Source: CAYRGG01 sp964423745 (GTDB lineage Bacteria; Pseudomonadota; Gammaproteobacteria; Competibacterales; Competibacteraceae). Taken from it: a stretch of DNA of 27,975 nt. Position numbers and translations under genes: made by a program. Under the pieces are notes generated by a model. It had not been told where the DNA came from. It saw only the letters and a program-made list of their open reading frames with translations, and ran no database searches. Location: the NCBI GenBank assembly GCA_964423745.1, contig CAYRGG010000054.1, forward strand, positions 1-27,975. Reading direction: 5' to 3'. Of this stretch, positions 6,452 to 15,584 are shown piece after piece (the first letter of the stretch is position 1; each line of letters starts with the position of its first letter).

Positions 6452-8077
6452 TTACCTATGGCGAAGTCGGTCAGAATCGATGCGGTAAAGTGTCATACTG
6501 TCGCTGGTTTCGTTAGCCACGACAAGCAACGGATGATCGATGGGGCTCTTTCCCTGGGGGATGAACAATACACCTTCAGGTCCTAAATCACCGCCTGTCC
6601 CGGCTTCTGGATCACCGTCAAAATTGCGGTTGTTAATATACTGCACAAAACGCCCCCTATGAGGATCGGTTACGTCGTATATCATAATTCCCCCGGTACG
6701 TTCTAACAGAATAAAAGCGTAGACACGACCGTCTATTTTACCAACGGTGATGCCTTCCGGTTCGGGACCCTTGTCATCGCTACGGCTATCGAATTCATTT
6801 TGATCGTCCTGGGAGTTAAACCCTTCGGGTGCAGCGAGCCGGGTGATTTGCTCAAATTGATCAGCGCTGTCGAACAGTAGTTCTCCTGTTTCTGCGGACC
6901 AAATGGAAAAAGAACGACCACCGTAGGCCCAAAGTTCATCAAAATCACCATCGTCGTCCACATCACCGTTAACGGTGGTGATTTTTAGCCGTCCTAAATT
7001 GGTTTCTTCCTTTAAGGCATCAGCGCCCGGAAAAGCGTCTGCGTCGAGGATTATCTCTTCATCCCCAATACGCGCCTCTTCGCTAAATCCATCCTTGTCC
7101 CGGGAGTCCCCTTCATTGGCGGTGACTAGATAGTATTTGCCTTCGATTTGATAGGCTGCAATGGCATCGGGTTGATACATACCGAACACCGGCCAGGGCC
7201 GAATATTGATAGCGTCATCTATATCACTGGCATCCAACCCGTTGCCGGGCAAGCTGTAATCCTTAAGACCTAGTGGTAGAACAGCGGTCACTTGACTATT
7301 CTGGATATCTACAATGGCCAGTGCATTATTTTCTTGCAACGTCACCCAAGCCGTTTTGGCATCCCGAGAGACAGCGATGTATTCTGGCTCAAGATCTTGA
7401 GCTGCGCTAGCGTCAGGGCCATAGATACGGACTCCTTTTGCTATCAAATCCTCCTTATGGAAGGCTTTGAAATCGGCAGTCACTAAGGTGGCTTTACGGA
7501 CGCCTTGTGAGATATCGATGATACCGACGCCCCCTTCCGGATCAGGTGTGTTCTCTAAATAATCCAGGGGTTCACCCTCGATAGCCACCAGCACATAGCG
7601 ACCATCAGGGGTAAAAGTCACCATATCCGGAACCGCGCCTACACGGATAGCGTTGCGTTGTGTGCCATGGACATCGAAAAAAACCACGCTCCCAGAACCT
7701 GCAGGTTCTAACACATTGAGCACAGCCACTGCGACTCTCCCACGCTTGACCGCAACACTGGTAGGCGCTCCGAAGGAGGAAACATCGATAGCAAATAAAA
7801 AACGTGGGTGATAGGGATTGTGAATGTCTAACACATCGATAGCGAGTTTATCGCCATTGACAATAAATAAGCGTTGCGTACCAGGATCATGGGCAGCAAT
7901 CTCTGCGGCGTTGGTATTAAAAGAATTGTTCCGGTAGGTGCCAATAACTGAAAGACGGATACTCGGTGCAGAGGTAGTTTGAATAGTAATGGGAGTAAAG
8001 TTCCTACTGTGGGCATCCGTGAATAATACAAATACGCTTACCAAAAGAAACGCGAGCATGTTTATAAAGTTTTTCAA
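6452..8077 (-). CDS. exported choice-of-anchor I beta-propeller protein
   Basis: This 541-residue protein opens with a signal peptide (KNFINMLAFLLVSVFVLFTDAHS). It then runs as a propeller-like repeat series: AAEIAAHDPGTQRLFIVN, PTSVAVKRGRVAVAVLN, VPDMVTFTPDGRYVLVAIEGEP, EYIAVSRDAKTAWVTLQENNALAIVDI and PEGITVGKIDGRVYAFILLERTGGIMIYDV. These are hallmarks of the choice-of-anchor I group, often annotated as alkaline-phosphatase-like, though no phosphatase catalytic residues are evident. An acidic DVDDDGDFDELW stretch could bind calcium. Unlike many relatives, no C-terminal sorting or anchor helix is visible; the protein simply ends at RLRHR. The start codon is TTG, supported by GAGGAT eight bases upstream; ATG seven codons in is the alternative. 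An extracytoplasmic location is secure; the role is unknown. Confidence 0.8.
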   Translation of the reverse strand: MKNFINMLAFLLVSVFVLFTDAHSRNFTPITIQTTSAPSIRLSVIGTYRNNSFNTNAAEIAAHDPGTQRLFIVNGDKLAIDVLDIHNPYHPRFLFAIDVSSFGAPTSVAVKRGRVAVAVLNVLEPAGSGSVVFFDVHGTQRNAIRVGAVPDMVTFTPDGRYVLVAIEGEPLDYLENTPDPEGGVGIIDISQGVRKATLVTADFKAFHKEDLIAKGVRIYGPDASAAQDLEPEYIAVSRDAKTAWVTLQENNALAIVDIQNSQVTAVLPLGLKDYSLPGNGLDASDIDDAINIRPWPVFGMYQPDAIAAYQIEGKYYLVTANEGDSRDKDGFSEEARIGDEEIILDADAFPGADALKEETNLGRLKITTVNGDVDDDGDFDELWAYGGRSFSIWSAETGELLFDSADQFEQITRLAAPEGFNSQDDQNEFDSRSDDKGPEPEGITVGKIDGRVYAFILLERTGGIMIYDVTDPHRGRFVQYINNRNFDGDPEAGTGGDLGPEGVLFIPQGKSPIDHPLLVVANETSDSMTLYRIDSDRLRHR

Positions 8078-8640
8078 ATGCTTATCCTCAAAAATCGGAA
8101 GGTTAAATAAAAATTTAAAACTTTATATATCTCAAAAAATTTTGAAGCTATTGCTCAGTTTCACGTAATATTTTTGCAAAAATTTGAATTGTAGGAAAAA
8201 TAAAAAATCTTTAATAAAACTGAAATAACAAGTTTGTCGGACGGTTGTTTTATGCTATCGATAAAACAAATTGGTCAGATCACTGTAGAAAGTCTTCAAG
8301 AAGGTTCTATCATTAAAGGAAAACCTAATATACTTATACAAAAGGGGGTTGTGTGACAGTCAACTCAGTCGAGTAAGCCACCTACCGCAAGTGTCGTCTG
8401 AATTGAAGCACTTACTGCAATTTACGAAGCCTTACTTAATCGCACTGAACCATCCATATGAGAGTCATGTAAGTCTGAAAATAATTACTTACCTAGGAGT
8501 CGCTTGCGGTCAGCTCGTTTTCTAGTTGAGTTTGGGTTGCATTGCGAGTATTGCCTGATAGGGCCAACCAGGTCGCTGAAGGTTTCGCAAGGATTGCTTA
8601 CTGCAAAAAATTAGCATCCAAACCAAAAAGGAAACGTGTT
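8078..8640. other. 563-bp intergenic region between divergent genes
   Basis: The first 160 bases are very AT-rich and probably hold the promoter of the minus-strand choice-of-anchor gene. The right part must carry the glpK operon promoter. No convincing -35/-10 pair, GlpR-like operator or CRP site stands out. CTTACTGCAA occurs twice in direct orientation (8411-8420, 8597-8606). A 34-codon frame at 8252-8356 is open but has no support. No tRNA or known RNA was recognised. The length suggests regulation or a long leader for the glycerol genes. Confidence 0.5.
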
Positions 8641-10155
8641 ATGAGCGAAGGTTACGTACTGGCGATCGACCAGGGTACAACGGGTTCAACCGTTTTAATT
8701 TTTGACCACGAAGGCGCTGTTAAAGGACGGGCCTACTCAGAGTTTACCCAACACTACCCTAAACCTGGCTGGGTCGAGCATGATGCCAACGAAATCTGGG
8801 TGGTCACTGTTAAGGTTATTGCCGAAGCCCTTAGAAACGCAGGTGTTAGCGCCAGTGAACTGAACGCCATCGGCATCACCAATCAGCGGGAAACCGTGGT
8901 GATGTGGGACAGGGCAACCAGTAAACCGGTTGCCAACGCCATTGTCTGGCAAGACCGGAGAACGGCGCGTTTTTGTGACGAGCTGAAAGCCTGCGAGGGG
9001 TTGGAAGACAAGATCCGCCATAAAACAGGCTTAGTCATCGACCCTTATTTCTCCGGCACCAAGGTAAAGTGGTGTTTGGATAATGTGGAGGGTTTGCGGG
9101 CTCGTGCCGAGCGGGGCGATATCGCCTTCGGCACCATCGATTCCTGGTTGGTATGGAAACTGACCGGCGGCAAGACCCATGTGACCGACTACACCAATGC
9201 CTCGCGGACCCTGCTCTATAACATCCGCGACCTCAAATGGGACGAGGAGATTTTAGAACTGCTGGGTATTCCAATGGCCATTCTACCCGACGTAAAACCC
9301 TCGTCGTACATCTATGGCGAGACTAACCCGGAGATGTTTTTTGGCACTCAACATATCCCGGTGGCGGGTATTGCGGGAGATCAACAAGCAGCCCTGTTTG
9401 GGCAAGCCTGTTACACGCCAGGGCTTGCTAAAAACACCTATGGCACCGGTTCGTTTGTGCTCATGAATACCGGTACCGAAGCAGTCTTTAGTAACGAAAA
9501 ACTACTCACCACCATCGCCTGGGGAATCGGCGATGAGCCGGTGGAATACGCCCTGGAGGGGGCCATTTTTATTACCGGCGCCGCCGTCCAATGGCTACGG
9601 GACGGTCTAAAGATGATTAAATCAGCCCCCGAAACCAAAGAGTTGGCCAGATCGGTGCCTTCTAACGAAGGCGTGTACTTTGTGCCCGCCCTGGTGGGTC
9701 TCGGCGCACCCCACTGGGACCCCTACGCCCGAGGGCTGTTGATCGGCATCACCCGGGGCACCAACCAGGGACATGTGGCGAGAGCCGTGTTGGAGAGTAT
9801 GGGTTATCAGACCCAAGACGTGATCGAAGCTATGCAGAAAGACTCTGGCATCACCCTAAAAGAACTTCGCTGTGATGGGGGCGCCTCGGTGAACAGCGTG
9901 TTGATGCAATTCCAATCAGATATCCTGGGTGTGCCGGTGGAAGTGCCTCGTATCGTTGAGACCACGGCGCTAGGGGCTGCCTATCTCGCGGGGTTGGCGA
10001 CGGGTTTTTGGAGCAGCCGGGAGGAACTCGCCAAGAAATGGCAGCTGGCCAATCGGTATACACCGCGCATCGATGCGGCAGAGCGTGATCGGCTTTCTCG
10101 GCGTTGGCATCAAGCTGTGGAACGTTCCAAAGGCTGGGCATTAGACGAGAGTTGA
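8641..10155 (+). CDS. glpK: glycerol kinase
   Basis: GlpK phosphorylates glycerol to sn-glycerol 3-phosphate with ATP in the cytosol. The 504-residue length matches the family (about 500). The FGGY-kinase signature begins at once: VLAIDQGTTGSTVLIFD with DQGTT at 10-14. GITNQRETVVMWDR, SGTKVKWCLDN, GTIDSWLVWKLTGG and the nucleotide-binding GIAGDQQAALFGQ and CDGGASVNSVLMQFQSD follow. The open frame continues 33 codons upstream, but AAGGAA at 8628-8633 correctly spaces the ATG at 8641, and homology begins there. It is the first gene of a glpK-glpD-glpF-glpV-like run on the plus strand. The 58-bp gap to glpD favours co-transcription. No glpR repressor gene is in the window. Confidence 0.97.
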   Translation: MSEGYVLAIDQGTTGSTVLIFDHEGAVKGRAYSEFTQHYPKPGWVEHDANEIWVVTVKVIAEALRNAGVSASELNAIGITNQRETVVMWDRATSKPVANAIVWQDRRTARFCDELKACEGLEDKIRHKTGLVIDPYFSGTKVKWCLDNVEGLRARAERGDIAFGTIDSWLVWKLTGGKTHVTDYTNASRTLLYNIRDLKWDEEILELLGIPMAILPDVKPSSYIYGETNPEMFFGTQHIPVAGIAGDQQAALFGQACYTPGLAKNTYGTGSFVLMNTGTEAVFSNEKLLTTIAWGIGDEPVEYALEGAIFITGAAVQWLRDGLKMIKSAPETKELARSVPSNEGVYFVPALVGLGAPHWDPYARGLLIGITRGTNQGHVARAVLESMGYQTQDVIEAMQKDSGITLKELRCDGGASVNSVLMQFQSDILGVPVEVPRIVETTALGAAYLAGLATGFWSSREELAKKWQLANRYTPRIDAAERDRLSRRWHQAVERSKGWALDES

Positions 10156-10213
10156 AGCCTCCGAGTCAGTTATGCGTAGGTCCTTTGGTTAAAAAAGTAT
10201 GAGGAGTTCCTTA

Positions 10214-11875
10214 ATGACATTACGCGAGAGTAATATCGAAAAACTCAGCAACGGCACCTATGATGCCTTAATTATCGGTGGCGGTATCAACGGGGCTGTG
10301 GCGGCGGCCGCCTTATCCGGTAAGGGTGTAAGAGTTGCATTGATCGACAAACGGGACTTTGCCGGTTTCACCAGTCAGCAGTCTTCTAACCTTGCCTGGG
10401 GCGGTATCAAATACCTGGAAAGCCGGGATTTTCGTCTGGTGCGCAAACTGTGTCTGAGCCGCAATCATCTGATCAGCAACTATCCCTCTCGGGTGCAGGA
10501 GATACGCTTCTTCGCCACCATCGCTAAAGGATTTCGTTATCCTGCTATGTTCCTGTGGTTGGGCGCCTGGGTCTATTGGTTTTTCGGTAATGGTTTTACA
10601 AAAATACCCCGTCTGCTTTTTAAATCAACCATTGCGAAGGAAGAGCCTGTGGTGGACACCCAGGGGGTCGCAGGCGGGTTTGAATACAGTGATGCCTATT
10701 TGCACGACAACGATTCCCGTTTTGTTTTCCAGTTCATCCGCTCGGCTATGGATCGAGGCTGTATTGCCGCAAATTATGTGGAATCGACCGGCGCTGAACG
10801 TAAAAACGGGCTTTGGGTTGTCAAAGCCCGGAATGTGATCGACGGTAAAGAATTGACTATCCAGTCCAAGGTGTTGATCAATGCGGCGGGACCGTTTGTG
10901 GACGAGTATAACCACATGACGGGGGAGAAAACCGAGCATCAACATGTTTTCTCTAAAGGCATCCACCTGATTGTCAGACAACTCACCCCCCATAAACGGG
11001 TTCTGTCCTTCTTCGCCGACGATGGGCGGTTGTTCTTTGTGATTCCCATGGGTTTGCGCACCTGTATCGGCACCACCGATACCCGAGTGGAAAATCCCAT
11101 CACTGAAGTCACCGAACAAGACCGCCAATTTGTGCTCGACAACATTAACAAACGTTTAAAGCTTGATCCACCGTTAACTCGGAAGGACATCATCGCTGAG
11201 CGTTGGGGAGTGCGGCCCCTGGTGATAAAAAACCAGGCGGAAGGCGCTACTGAAGATTGGTTACAGCTATCCCGCAAACACGAGATCGATGTTGACCGAG
11301 ACAATAATCACATCAGTATCTTTGGCGGTAAACTGACGGATTGTGTCAATGTGGGGGACGAGGTGAGCAAACTGGTGCGAGAACTGGGCATTGAACTGCC
11401 CTATGCCGAGTACAAGTGGTATGGAGAACCGCACCCGTCGGTTCGCGAGGAATATCTTCACCAAGCGAAACTGATGGATTTGGACAGTTACACGTCACCA
11501 GAGGCTGCCGAGAGCTTGACCAGCCGCCTGTGGCGTCGTTACGACGAGGAGGCCCTGCGGCTGCTAGATGAAATCCGCGAAGACCCCAGCCAAGCCGAAG
11601 TGCTCATCAAGAGCACGGAATACATCCGTTGCGAGATCTACCAGGCCCGCCACCGGGAGATGATTGTCAAGCTGGAGGATTTTCTACGCCGACGCTCCAA
11701 AATCGCGTTGGTGGAACGTCGAGACGATATCAAGCAAGCCGCTGGTCTCATGGAGGCTTGCGAAATTTTGTTTGGCGTTCAGGCCCAAGAAAAGTTTGAT
11801 GAGTATTTCCAAGCACAGGAGGCCGGGCAGCAAGAACCAGCTCAGGAAGGTGCTTCTGAGCACATCACCGCTTAG
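10214..11875 (+). CDS. glpD: FAD-dependent glycerol-3-phosphate dehydrogenase
   Basis: GlpD oxidises glycerol 3-phosphate to dihydroxyacetone phosphate at the inner membrane and passes electrons to quinone. The 553-residue protein begins with the FAD-binding dinucleotide fold DALIIGGGINGAVAAAALSGKG (G22, G24, G27), then FAGFTSQQSSNLAWGGIKYLE, the GlpD segment for flavin contact. GLRTCIGTTDT and the GGKLTD motif are present further on, as in the DAO/GlpD family. A C-terminal helical domain closes the protein. The start at 10214 is chosen because GAGGAG at 10201-10206 sits seven bases before it; a frame five codons longer exists. It follows glpK and precedes glpF by 39 bp, in the same operon. 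Its product feeds glycolysis or lipid synthesis. Confidence 0.95.
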   Translation: MTLRESNIEKLSNGTYDALIIGGGINGAVAAAALSGKGVRVALIDKRDFAGFTSQQSSNLAWGGIKYLESRDFRLVRKLCLSRNHLISNYPSRVQEIRFFATIAKGFRYPAMFLWLGAWVYWFFGNGFTKIPRLLFKSTIAKEEPVVDTQGVAGGFEYSDAYLHDNDSRFVFQFIRSAMDRGCIAANYVESTGAERKNGLWVVKARNVIDGKELTIQSKVLINAAGPFVDEYNHMTGEKTEHQHVFSKGIHLIVRQLTPHKRVLSFFADDGRLFFVIPMGLRTCIGTTDTRVENPITEVTEQDRQFVLDNINKRLKLDPPLTRKDIIAERWGVRPLVIKNQAEGATEDWLQLSRKHEIDVDRDNNHISIFGGKLTDCVNVGDEVSKLVRELGIELPYAEYKWYGEPHPSVREEYLHQAKLMDLDSYTSPEAAESLTSRLWRRYDEEALRLLDEIREDPSQAEVLIKSTEYIRCEIYQARHREMIVKLEDFLRRRSKIALVERRDDIKQAAGLMEACEILFGVQAQEKFDEYFQAQEAGQQEPAQEGASEHITA

Positions 11876-11914
11876 TTTTAACGAAAACCTATTGCTGTCA
11901 AAGGAAAAAAAATA

Positions 11915-12649
11915 ATGACTCCTTTTCTAGGCGAACTCATCGGCACCGCTTTACTGATTCTATTAGGAGATGGCGTTGTCGCCAACGTGGTTTTGGAACG
12001 CACCAAGGGTCAAAATTCCGGTTGGATCGTCATTACCTGGGGTTGGGGCATGGCCGTTTTTGTGGCGGTGTTTACCGTGGCTGCATTTAGTGGGGCGCAT
12101 ATCAATCCAGCCGTCTCCTTGGGCTTGGCCATCGCCGGGAAGTTTGAATGGGCCTTAGTGCCTATGTATATCCTGGCTCAGTTCATCGGTGCTTTCATTG
12201 GTGCAACCTTGGTGTGGCTTGTCTACCGACCCCATTTTGCGGTTACCGCCGATAAAGATCTAAAGCTGGCTGTGTTTTGCACAGGTCCAGGCATAAGAGA
12301 TACTGTTTCAAATCTTATTTCCGAGATCATCGGCACGTTTGTCTTGGTGTTTGCTGTGCTTTTCCTGGCAGTCTCGGTCTTTGGTCTGGGTGCCTTAGAT
12401 GCGCTGCCGGTTGGACTGCTTGTTTTGGCTATCGGTCTGTCCCTGGGCGGCACCACCGGGTACGCCATCAACCCGGCCCGAGATTTGGGTCCGCGGATCG
12501 TCCACGCTATCCTCCCCATGCCCGGTGGAAAACGTGACAGTGATTGGGGCTATGCCTGGATTCCTGTGGTAGGGCCTTTCTTGGGTGCCGTGCTCGCCGG
12601 GCTTTTGTATCTAGCCCTTCAAGACCCGACCAACATCAACTTCCGGTAG
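11915..12649 (+). CDS. glpF: aquaglyceroporin (MIP family, GlpF type)
   Basis: This 244-residue channel would let glycerol diffuse across the inner membrane, where GlpK traps it. Six membrane segments and two half-helices are readable. The NPA boxes are NPAVS (64-68) and NPARDLGPR (186-194). The aspartate after the second NPAR (D190) is the residue that distinguishes glycerol facilitators from water-only aquaporins, which usually have serine there. AAGGA about ten bases upstream supports the ATG. It lies inside the glpK-glpD run, and only 15 bp separate it from the following binding-protein gene, so the operon continues. The length is a little shorter than E. coli GlpF (281), mainly through shorter loops. 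Confidence 0.93.
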   Translation: MTPFLGELIGTALLILLGDGVVANVVLERTKGQNSGWIVITWGWGMAVFVAVFTVAAFSGAHINPAVSLGLAIAGKFEWALVPMYILAQFIGAFIGATLVWLVYRPHFAVTADKDLKLAVFCTGPGIRDTVSNLISEIIGTFVLVFAVLFLAVSVFGLGALDALPVGLLVLAIGLSLGGTTGYAINPARDLGPRIVHAILPMPGGKRDSDWGYAWIPVVGPFLGAVLAGLLYLALQDPTNINFR

Positions 12650-12664
12650 TCCAGCGAGGAAGCT

Positions 12665-14458
12665 ATGCCGACTAAACTGAACTACCTGAATATTTCTAAG
12701 ATCGACGGGATAGATAGACGCACGTTCTTACAGACTGCTGGCGCTTTTGGAGTGGTGGCGGCGTTGCCCTCCGCAGCAGCTAACGCCCAGATTGAAGGCA
12801 TCCGCCAGGCGGCTGCGCGACGCTGGGTGCGGGGCGAGTTCACCCCATCGACCCTGTCCTTCGAAGCGCAGATGAAAGAAATGGCTTTTTTTAGCCGGGC
12901 AGCCGCGCCGTTTCGAGGACAGCAGATCTATGTGGTTTCCGAGACCATCCCCACCCATGTTTACGAGTCCCGTTTTTTAGCCAGAGCATTTCGAGAAATT
13001 ACCGGTATCAGCGTGATCCACGATCTGGTTCGTGAAGGCGAACTGGTGGAGCGTATGCAGCAACAAATGCGCACCGGACGTAACCTGTATGATGCCTATG
13101 TCAACGACTCGGACTTTATCGGTACCCACTACCGTTATGAGACGGCGGTGCCGCTATCGGACTGGATCGAAGGGGAGGGCGCGGATTTTACCTTGCCAAC
13201 CCTGGATCTAAAGGATTTTATCGGGCTTAGCTTTACCACTGCCCCTGACGGCAAAGTCTACCAGTTACCCGATCAACAGTTTGCCAATCTGTATTGGTTT
13301 CGCTATGACTGGTTCACGCGACCGGATTTAAAAGAAGGGTTTCGTCAGCGGCATGGCTATGAGCTGGGGGTGCCCCTCAATTGGAAAGCCTATGAGGATA
13401 TCGCCGATTTTTTCACCAATGAGGTCAAAGAGCTGGACGGACGGCGGGTCTACGGCCATATGGATTACGGAGAGCGCAGCCCTGATTTAGGATGGCGATT
13501 TACCGACGCTTGGCTTTCCATGGCCGGCGTAGGTGATCCTGGTATACCTAATGGCTTGCCGGTGGACGAATGGGGTATCCGCATCGAAGACTGTCATGCC
13601 GTTGGATCCAGTGTCGGTCGGGGTGGCGCTCTAAATAGTCCTGCTGCTGTCTATGCACTGCGTAAATACTTGGAGTGGCTGCGCCAATATGCGCCACCGG
13701 AAGCGTTAAGCATGGACTTTTCTGAATCTGGACCAGTGCCTGGTCAAGGTCAGATCGCCCAACAGATCTTCTGGTACACGGCCTTTACCGCTGAACTGTT
13801 AAAGAAAGGTTTACCGGTGGTGGCCGCCGACGGCACCCCTAAGTGGCGTGTAGCGCCCTCGCCCCACGGGGCTTATTGGGAAAAGGGTATGAAGCTGGGG
13901 TACCAGGACTGCGGCTCTTGGACGCTACTACAAAGCACTCCCCTGCAACGACGCCAGGCCGCCTGGCTATACGCGCAATTCACTACCTGCAAAACCGTTT
14001 CTTTAAAAAAGACCCTAGTGGGTCTAACACCTATCCGGGAAAGCGATATCAACTCAAAGGCCATGTCTGAAGCAGCGTCCCGGCTCGGTGGGTTGGTGGA
14101 GTTTTATCGCAGCGCGGCGCGCCGTGCCTGGACGCCGACCGGTAGTAACGTGCCCGATTATCCGAGACTCTCCCAGTTGTGGTGGACCCATATCGCCCAG
14201 GTAGTCAATGACCGCGCCACTCTCCAACAAGTAATGGACAGTCTAGCGGATGCTCAGGATGAACTATTAGGGCGTTTGCAGCAAAGCGGTTTGATGAAGC
14301 GCTGCGAGCCGCGTTTGGCTGAGCCGCGAGATCCTCAGTACTGGCTCGATCAGCCTGGCGCTCCCAAGCCAAAGCTCGATGAGGAGGAAGGGCAGGGGCT
14401 TACCATGGATTACGATGACATGTTGGAATCATGGCGGGAAGGTGGTGTCGGCATATAG
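12665..14458 (+). CDS. Tat-exported ABC-type solute-binding protein, GlpV-like
   Basis: This 597-residue protein has a twin-arginine signal (DRRTFLQTAGAFGVVAALPSAAANA, R18-R19; likely cut after ANA near residue 41), so it is exported folded. The rest resembles the large family 1 solute-binding proteins of carbohydrate/polyol ABC systems, in particular GlpV, the glycerol-binding protein of rhizobial GlpVSTPQ transporters, which is of similar size. Recognisable parts are IYVVSETIPTHVYESRFLARAFREITGI, LYDAYVNDSDFIGTHYR and the DQQFANLYWFRYDWF region. GAGGAAGCT lies just before the ATG. It is the last gene of the glycerol operon, but no permease or ATPase gene follows; the next gene is on the opposite strand. 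It may work with a transporter encoded elsewhere. The GlpV match is from remembered family features and context. Confidence 0.78.
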   Translation: MPTKLNYLNISKIDGIDRRTFLQTAGAFGVVAALPSAAANAQIEGIRQAAARRWVRGEFTPSTLSFEAQMKEMAFFSRAAAPFRGQQIYVVSETIPTHVYESRFLARAFREITGISVIHDLVREGELVERMQQQMRTGRNLYDAYVNDSDFIGTHYRYETAVPLSDWIEGEGADFTLPTLDLKDFIGLSFTTAPDGKVYQLPDQQFANLYWFRYDWFTRPDLKEGFRQRHGYELGVPLNWKAYEDIADFFTNEVKELDGRRVYGHMDYGERSPDLGWRFTDAWLSMAGVGDPGIPNGLPVDEWGIRIEDCHAVGSSVGRGGALNSPAAVYALRKYLEWLRQYAPPEALSMDFSESGPVPGQGQIAQQIFWYTAFTAELLKKGLPVVAADGTPKWRVAPSPHGAYWEKGMKLGYQDCGSWTLLQSTPLQRRQAAWLYAQFTTCKTVSLKKTLVGLTPIRESDINSKAMSEAASRLGGLVEFYRSAARRAWTPTGSNVPDYPRLSQLWWTHIAQVVNDRATLQQVMDSLADAQDELLGRLQQSGLMKRCEPRLAEPRDPQYWLDQPGAPKPKLDEEEGQGLTMDYDDMLESWREGGVGI

Positions 14459-14500
14459 CTCGACCGTATAACTTCCCTTGTTGTTTCTGGTTAGCTGTAT

Positions 14501-14518
14501 ATCCCATAAGTATGGGAT
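14501..14518. other. inverted repeat between convergent genes
   Basis: ATCCCATA (14501-14508), AG, TATGGGAT (14511-14518) form an 8-bp perfect stem in the gap where the glycerol operon meets the convergent PhzF-like gene. No T-run follows on either strand, so an intrinsic terminator is not proven; a 2-nt loop would need at least one pair to open. The centre ATAAGTAT is shared with the inverted repeat at 1262-1277. Confidence 0.4.
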
Positions 14519-14562
14519 ACCGATCAATCATAGCGTCAAAATAAATAATAGGACAAAGCATT

Positions 14563-15366
14563 TTAGACATAAAGGGCTCCTTTAAATATGGTCACTGCTT
14601 GTCCCGTCAAATACACCCGCTCGTTCTCTACGCTCACTTTGAGTTTGCCGCCCCGTTTTGAGGCTTGATAGGCCATCAACTCATTCTTACCAAGACGCTC
14701 GCTCCAAAACGGTCCTAGCGTACAATGGGCTGACCCGGTCACCGGATCTTCATCGATACCGACAGCCGGAGCAAAATAACGCGACACGACATCAAACTCG
14801 GCTGAGTCACTGGTGGCTGTTACGATGAAACCCCGTTTTTTCAAGGCGCGAAGACCCTGAAAATCCGGTTCTAAAGCGCACACGGTATCCGCGGAATCTA
14901 ATTCGATCAAATAATCAAACTTGCCTTCGCTCACCGAACGGAGTTCTGCGTTCAAGCTCTCCGCCAGTCCTTGGGGTGCTATCGTCGGTTGTACAAAGTC
15001 AGCGGGAAAGTCCAATTGAATGCTTTGAGATTGTCGAGTGGCTGTTAGCCAGCCGCTCTTGGTATGAAACCGTAACGCTGTTTGGCTATCAAAGTCGTGG
15101 TTTTCCCAAAGTGTGTGGGCGCTTGCCAAGGTGGCGTGACCGCATAGATCCACTTCAGCAACTGGAGTAAACCAACGCAAATCATAAGTGTTAGCATCAT
15201 CGTTCGAGCGCTTTTGTAAAAAAGCCGTTTCTGAGAGATTCATCTCGGCGGCAACCGCTTGTAGCCAAGAATCTTCACGGGGTTTGTCTAAAATACAAAC
15301 AGCGGCAGGGTTGCCAGAAAAGGGTTCGGAACAAAAGGCATCGATTTGCCATAGAGGAATGGTCAT
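14563..15366 (-). CDS. PhzF-family isomerase/epimerase-like protein
   Basis: The 267-residue protein has the diaminopimelate-epimerase-like fold of the PhzF family. It begins IPLWQIDAFCSEPFSGNPAAVCIL, carries the proposed catalytic glutamate E46 in NLSETAFL, and ends with the family box DPVTGSAHCTLGPFW. PhzF proper isomerises a phenazine precursor; most homologues, including this one, have no known substrate, and no other phenazine genes are nearby. The start is uncertain. Homology begins at 15366, but this ATG has no Shine-Dalgarno. An ATG at 15429 preceded by AAAGGT would add 21 residues (VTKDKYYDSFRNQGYQVAKL). It is divergent from a MocR-type regulator, a common arrangement in which the regulator controls its neighbour. 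Confidence 0.85.
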   Translation of the reverse strand: MTIPLWQIDAFCSEPFSGNPAAVCILDKPREDSWLQAVAAEMNLSETAFLQKRSNDDANTYDLRWFTPVAEVDLCGHATLASAHTLWENHDFDSQTALRFHTKSGWLTATRQSQSIQLDFPADFVQPTIAPQGLAESLNAELRSVSEGKFDYLIELDSADTVCALEPDFQGLRALKKRGFIVTATSDSAEFDVVSRYFAPAVGIDEDPVTGSAHCTLGPFWSERLGKNELMAYQASKRGGKLKVSVENERVYLTGQAVTIFKGALYV

Positions 15367-15584
15367 GAGTTTAGCTACTTGGTACCCCTGATTTCTGAAG
15401 GAGTCATAGTACTTATCCTTCGTCACCATGGGTTTTACCTTTAAGTTAATATTGCGTAGGGTGACTTTAACCGCCATACTAAAACCAGTACAGATTCAAT
15501 AAACCTAGTTTTTAACCATAACAGTTATTCAGAAAACAGCACTGTTACCTTATTTTCTGGAGCAAACTGTATCCCTTGAAAGTT

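Noticed and set aside
6452..8077. Reading the choice-of-anchor I protein as an active alkaline phosphatase
   Set aside because: No metal-binding phosphatase motif is visible; the name often attached to this group is not supported by its sequence.
8252..8356. Open frame of 34 codons beginning MLSIKQIGQITVES in the gap before glpK
   Set aside because: No convincing ribosome site, no recognisable family, and a frame this short is expected by chance in AT-rich DNA.
8352..8367. TGTGA half-site resembling a CRP box
   Set aside because: The second half (ACTCA) matches the TCACA consensus at only two positions.
10625..11128. 167-codon open frame on the minus strand inside glpD
   Set aside because: It is a shadow of glpD in the opposite frame; the sense protein is a clear full-length family member.
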